Assembly: GCF_004210375.1 (NCBI RefSeq)
Contig: NC_134834.1
Location: 155,143,290-155,207,289 of the forward strand
Length of the DNA stretch: 64,000 nucleotides
Source of the DNA: Tachypleus tridentatus
Lineage: Eukaryota > Arthropoda > Merostomata > Xiphosura > Limulidae
Direction: 5' to 3'
This document shows, piece after piece, positions 58,503-64,000 of this stretch. The stretch's first letter is position 1. Every line of letters starts with the position of its first letter. The notes below the pieces were generated by a model. The model saw only the letters and a list, made by a program, of their open reading frames with translations, searched no databases and was not told where the DNA came from. A program made the position numbers and the translations under genes.

Positions 58503-60466
58503 AATATCAACATAAACATATGACCGAGTATCAACACAAACAGATAACTGAGTATCAACACAAACACATGACCGAGTATCAACACAAACATATGACTGAG
58601 TGTCAACACAAACATATGACCGAGTATCAACACAAACAGATAACTGAGTATCAACACAAACATATGACCGAGTATCAACACAAACAGATAACTGAGTATC
58701 AACACAAACATATGACTGAGTATCAACAAACACATGATCGAGTATCAACACAAACAGATAACTGAGTATCAACACAAACAGATAACTGAGTATCAACACA
58801 AACATATGATCGAGTATCAACACAAACAGATAACTGAGTATCAACACAAACATAATTGAGTATCAACACAAGATCATGACCGAGTATCAACACAAACATA
58901 TGACTGAGTATCAACAAAAACATATGACTGAGTATCAACAAACACATGATCGAGTATTAACACAAACATATGATCGAGTATCAACACAAACATATAACCG
59001 AGTATCAACAAACACATGATCGAGTATTAACACAAACATATGATCGAGTATCAACACAAACATATAACCGAGTATCAACACAAACATATGACTGAGTATC
59101 AACACAAACAGATGACTGAGTATCAACAAACAGATGACTGAGTATCAACAAACACATGATCGAGTATTAACACAAACATATGATCGAGTATCAACACAAA
59201 CAGATGACTGAGTATCAACACAAACATGTGACCGAGTATCAACACAAACAGATAACTGAGTATCAACACAAACATATGACCGAGTATCAACACAAACAGA
59301 TAACTGAGTATCAACACAAACATAATTGAATATCAACACAAGCACATGACCGAGTATTAACACAAACATATGACTCAGTATCAACACAAACATATGACTG
59401 AGTATCAACAAACACATGATCGAGTATTAACACAAACATATGATCGAGTATCAACACAAACAGATAACTGAGTATCAACACAAACATATGACCGAGTATT
59501 AACACAAACATATGATCGAGTATCAACACAAACAGATAACTGAGTATCAACACAAACATATGACCGAGTATCAACAAAAACAGATAACTGAGTATCAACA
59601 CAAACATAATTGAGTATCAACACAAACAGATAACTGAGTATCAACACAAACATATGAATGAGTATCAACACAAACAGATGACTGAGTATCAACAAACACA
59701 TGATCGAGTATTAACACAAACATATGATCGAGTATCAACACAAACATATAACCGAGTATCAACACAAACATATGACTGAGTATCAACACAAACAGATGAC
59801 TGAGTATCAACAAACACATGATCGAGTATTAACACAAACATATAATCGAGTATCAACACAAACAGATGACTGAGTATCAACACAAACATGTGACCGAGTA
59901 TCAACACAAACAGATAACTGAGTATCAACACAAACATATGACCGAGTATCAACACAAACAGATAACTGAGTATCAACACAAACATAATTGAGTATCAACA
60001 CAAGCACATGACCGAGTATCAACACAAACATATGACTCAGTATCAACACAAACATATGACTGAGTATCAACAAACACATGATCGAGTATTAACACAAACA
60101 TATGATCGAGTATCAACACAAACAGATAACTGAGTATCAACACAAACATATGACCGAGTATCAACAAAAACAGATAACTGAGTATCAACACAAACATAAT
60201 TGAGTATCAACACAAACAGATAACTGAGTATCAACACAAACATATGACTGAGTATCAACACAAACATATGACTGAGTATCAACAAACACATGATCGAGTA
60301 TTAACACAAACATATGATCGAGTATCAACACAAACAGATAACTGAGTATCAAAACAAACATAATTGAGTATCAACACAAACAGATAACTGAGTATCAACA
60401 CAAACATATGACTGAGTATCAACACAAACAGATGACTGAGTATCAACAAACACATGATCGAGTATT
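58503..60466. repeat. 24-bp minisatellite, about 82 units, with higher-order structure
   Basis: Basic units are 'gagtatcaacacaaacatat' + 'gacc' and 'gagtatcaacacaaacagat' + 'aact'. Shorter 22-bp variants ('gagtatcaacaaacacatga' + 'tc' and 'gagtatcaacacaaacataa' + 'tt') shift the frame. A longer block recurs: the rare phrase 'caaacatgtgaccgag' occurs at 59221 and 59883, and 'agcacatgaccgagtat' at about 59340 and 60003, both 662 bp apart. Further right the offset drops to 590, i.e. three units were lost in the second block. Confidence 0.96.
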
Positions 60467-63400
60467 AAAGATAAAATTAAAAGAGAATCTGTAACGTAGA
60501 AGCCTAATGCATTCTTTGATTGTAGTACTCTCTGATGTGGACGTATAATGGTGATGTGCATATATATTTTATGGGAGTTGTCAGTAATTTTAATCTTGTC
60601 ATATTGTAGAGAGAAAATAAAACTGTAATATAATAAATAAACAGTTAATCCACTGCATAATAGTGAATAAAAAATTAGGTGCAATACCATGATATTATTT
60701 ACATACCTAAGTTAATTTAGGTTACTGTTTGGTGTGTTAGAAAGACTCAAATACCCCATAAATCTCTTTTTTCTTTAAGTTGTATCTATTATCTAATTCC
60801 TTTCGTGGATGGTATATTAACTAATTATTAACAATATCCCTCCTTGTTTAAGTAGATTATTTACCAATTATTTACATTTTCCTTCCTTGGATGGTATATT
60901 AATCAGTTCTTTTAGTTTTATACCTTGGATGCTATATTGGTCAATTCATTTCAATTTCCTTTCTTTGGTGGTGTATTAACCAATCAAACATCCTTGTGGG
61001 ATTATTAGTTTTCTTAAATAGTAAATTAATTATTTATCTCACTCTCTTTACTGCTTGAAGAAGTAATGCTTTGTGAAAAATTAACCTTTTTATTAATTTA
61101 CTTATCTGTTTCCAGGTGTCTCTTTCTTCTTACTACAAGTTAGGCTGAAATACTTTACTAGATTACGAAGAAAAATAAAAAAACATAAGAATAATAATTC
61201 AACTTAATAGCGAATTATTACAAGAAAAAAACACCTTTTATTCCAACATGGAAGGTTAAGCTTGACAATTTACAAAATTTAAATTAAGATGATTATTTTT
61301 AAACGTTCACTACATGTTTTCTACTTGTTAAGTAAATCGGTTCAATAAATATTGAGAGGACACCAAATTTATTTGATTCACATTTTAGGGGCCTCCTTAT
61401 TTTTCTTTCAGATTTTGTTTTTATTTATTTTCTGTTGGACTCAAATTTCAAGTTAGTTTGTCAAATACTTTGTGAGGAGTTTAGAACTCAAGCAAACGTA
61501 GAAAGAGTAATTTCTAGACGAGTTTTTTATATTCTTATTTATAAATTCTTATGTTGTTACTCTGTCTTCCAAGTTTATTTATTGTTTTTTCCTTCTATAT
61601 TTGGGAATTAAATAGAATATTTATATATGAACTGTTTTAAAGGACGGGTGACAGGATAAACATGAGTCATGGATATTTAACAGGTTCCTGTAAATTTTCA
61701 TGATTTAACTTCCCCTAAGGAAAAAAAAGAAACTAAATTATTTCTGCTGGGACATAGGTATTACTAATTATTCATAGGTATTTTAGGTTGTCTTTCAGAC
61801 GTGGATACTTTGTGTAGAAATAGAGAAGTGTTTTGGAAATTTATAATCGTGTTTATACAAGCTATCAACATTTTAACATACCTCTAACGCGAGCAGTTCT
61901 GTAACTGTGACGCCGGAACCCGGACTTGTCCGAGATATAACTTACCAACAGTGTAATTCAACGTTACAGTGGGCTATCTTTTCTTGCGATAAGTCGAGTC
62001 GAATGTGCATATCTTTTGTTTCACAAGCAATTATACACACAAATATGTAGCGCTGTAATAGGATAAACCTGAAATAGGTCAGTCTTCGTTATAACTTTAT
62101 TTTGGTTCTTTACACCTGCAACAGCAAGTGGCATTACGTTGATTAATGAACAAGTATGTTATGACCAGAAGAGACTAGATGGAAACTCTATATAAGAAGG
62201 CTGCCACAAAGTAATAACACTTTGAACTGCGCTGTACACAGTTTCGAAAAGAACTGTTAAAGCTCTATAGCATTTTAAAAAGTCCACGTGGATATAAGCA
62301 TTGACTATATCAATTATTTATAGAATATGGACATCAAGATTACTAAACACAGTAATTATTAGTAAATAGGAAACAGACACAACCATTATTCTTAATTATA
62401 ATTCTTCATCAGAATAAAGTACTGACTTTTAAGCTGCCAGAATTAAACATACTAATTATTATCATCTATAATTTGTCTGTATATAATCACATTTTAGGTT
62501 CTTACCTCTTGTTTGCCTACACATTTTCAATATATTTAACTCACGAGAACTAAGCACACTAATTATTCTTGTATACAGTTTTCTAGAGAACGAGATCGTT
62601 ACTTTACGGCTACGAGAACTAGACCCAATAATTATTCTGATATCTAGTTTGTCTACAGAATATCGCAATTATTAATTCACGAGAAGTAGACACAGTAGTT
62701 GTTTTTTATCTTTAGTCTTTCTACAAAACATAAAATGAAACTTAAGTCATCAAATGTAGATAAGGCAGATATTCTTATATTTAGTTTCTCTAAAAATGAA
62801 GTTATTATGTTAAAATCAGAGATTAGAATTTGTTTATTTCTAGTGTGTCTACACAATGATTAGATGACATCTAACTTCTTAGAGATAGACACTGTAGTTA
62901 TTTTTATCTATAGTTTGTTTATTTATGTAAAGAATTTTATGAAAATTAAGTCGGGGGAAGTACAAAAATAATTAACCTTATGTTTAGTCTATCTACATAT
63001 TTGTGATATTATGTTTAAGCCACGAAAAGTAGATATGATAATTATTATTATTTTTGACCTGTCTAAAGAATTATCATCATATATGGCAGTACTTAAAAGT
63101 GAGATCGTGATAAAACGAAATGGCGGCTGTAAAGATCACCAATTCAAAACCATTTGAAAATATCTGAATATTAAGACAAGCGTACAGAAAAAAATTACGA
63201 ATCTTAGGGCATAAATTATGAAAAATAAAAACTAAAGCCCTAGTGTTTTTTGTATCTAAAATTATACTAGTATATATTTATAAAATAGATGATGTGCTAC
63301 TTTAAGCATATAATTGTAAGTGAAGAGAGGTAGGTGCAGATCCTAAAGAATTATAAAATTTAACCGGATATACACGTGCCCCACGTTTGATATTTGCTGG

Positions 63401-64000
63401 CTCACAAAAATAGAACTAAAGTATAACAAAAATGTTTAAATTTTATGAAGACAGGTAGGTATACATAGCCTAGCTAGCTATAGTAATATAGAGAGTTTTA
63501 ATGTTACGAAGAACGTTGAAACAAAACACTGAGTTATTTATAATTTTTTTTAAAAATGTACCAACTTTGGCTCACATTAACATCGACTAATAACATATCT
63601 TTATAAAATAAAAAAAATAATAATTATTATACGTGTAATACAATGTTTAAGCCAACAGAAGTTAACCTAGTAGTTATAGTTATGTTTTGTCTGTCATAAA
63701 AATAAACACGATACTTATTCATATCAGAATAGTCTGCCTACAGAACTATGAAATTATATTTATGCCACAAGAAACAAAAAGGTAATTATTCATAACTGTA
63801 TAGTCTGTCTACAAAATTAAGATATTTTAATAAAAATTAATAATAGTATAATACACGAAAAAACACAGACTAATGAAAAATTAATAATAGTATAGTACAC
63901 GAAAAAACACAAACTAATGACTATTATCTCTTCTTTGCCTGAGAAAATGAAATTATGACAATAAATTGTTCAGAGGTGAGTAAAATGCATATTCTTACCT
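60467..64000 (+). repeat. Segmental duplication, copy 2 (runs off the window)
   Basis: Copy of 53640-57170. Its left edge joins the 24-bp array directly at a 'taaagataaaa' word also present at the edge of copy 1. No genes inside; the 68-codon frames at 55636 and 62462 are the same non-coding sequence in both copies. Confidence 0.95.

Noticed and set aside
58469..60690. Many overlapping 60-120-codon frames on both strands of the 24-bp array (e.g. repeats of FVLILSYL or EYQHKHMT)
   Set aside because: A 24-bp unit without stops keeps frames open by arithmetic. The 22-bp variants break every frame and no family resembles them.

Overview
This window is eukaryotic, AT-rich, non-coding sequence dominated by repeats. 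It has no bacterial-style gene layout, no long host open reading frame and no RNA gene that looks functional. About twenty copies or fragments of a ~270-bp tRNA-headed SINE (called SINE-A here), together with shorter tRNA-headed SINEs (SINE-B and SINE-B2), point to an arthropod. From memory, these SINE families look like those of horseshoe crabs (Limulus/Tachypleus). That assignment is an inference, not a search result.

Region 0-7 kb holds a Tc1-like transposase relic (1.1-1.8 kb) and the best host-gene trace in the window: four exons of a degenerate p21-activated-kinase-like (PAK) gene on the minus strand (2637-6470), with splice sites still visible but stops and frameshifts in the coding sequence. 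Region 7-12 kb is a SINE cluster built into a decayed DIRS-like retroelement. Region 12.6-15.5 kb is a broken ZBED/hAT-type transposase gene. A 239-bp mariner-type deletion derivative sits at 16.2 kb.

Region 20-26 kb holds a LINE reverse-transcriptase tail, a 1750-bp Tc3-like transposon with ~210-bp inverted repeats (22148-23897) and a 1168-bp Tc1-like element with an internal deletion (24083-25250). A pogo/Tigger-like relic spans 31.7-33.6 kb. An internally deleted mariner relic lies at 47.5-48.0 kb.

Tandem repeats are the other main theme. They include an 84-bp array open on both strands (34.2-35.1 kb), a 69-bp palindrome-rich array (40.1-40.9 kb), a 47-bp hairpin array (51.2-51.5 kb), a very diverged ~70-bp array (55.5-57.7 kb) and a 24-bp array of almost 2 kb (58.5-60.5 kb). 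The sequence from 53640 to 57170 is repeated almost perfectly at 60467-64000. This is either a recent ~6.83-kb tandem duplication or an assembly/haplotype artefact.

No gene in the window can be called functional. The elements do not form a pathway; what they record is a history of DNA transposition, SINE retroposition, host-gene decay and tandem amplification. I found no convincing new molecular system. The items most worth checking are the PAK relic, the shared 3' tail of the SINE families, the 84-bp and 24-bp arrays and the 6.8-kb duplication.
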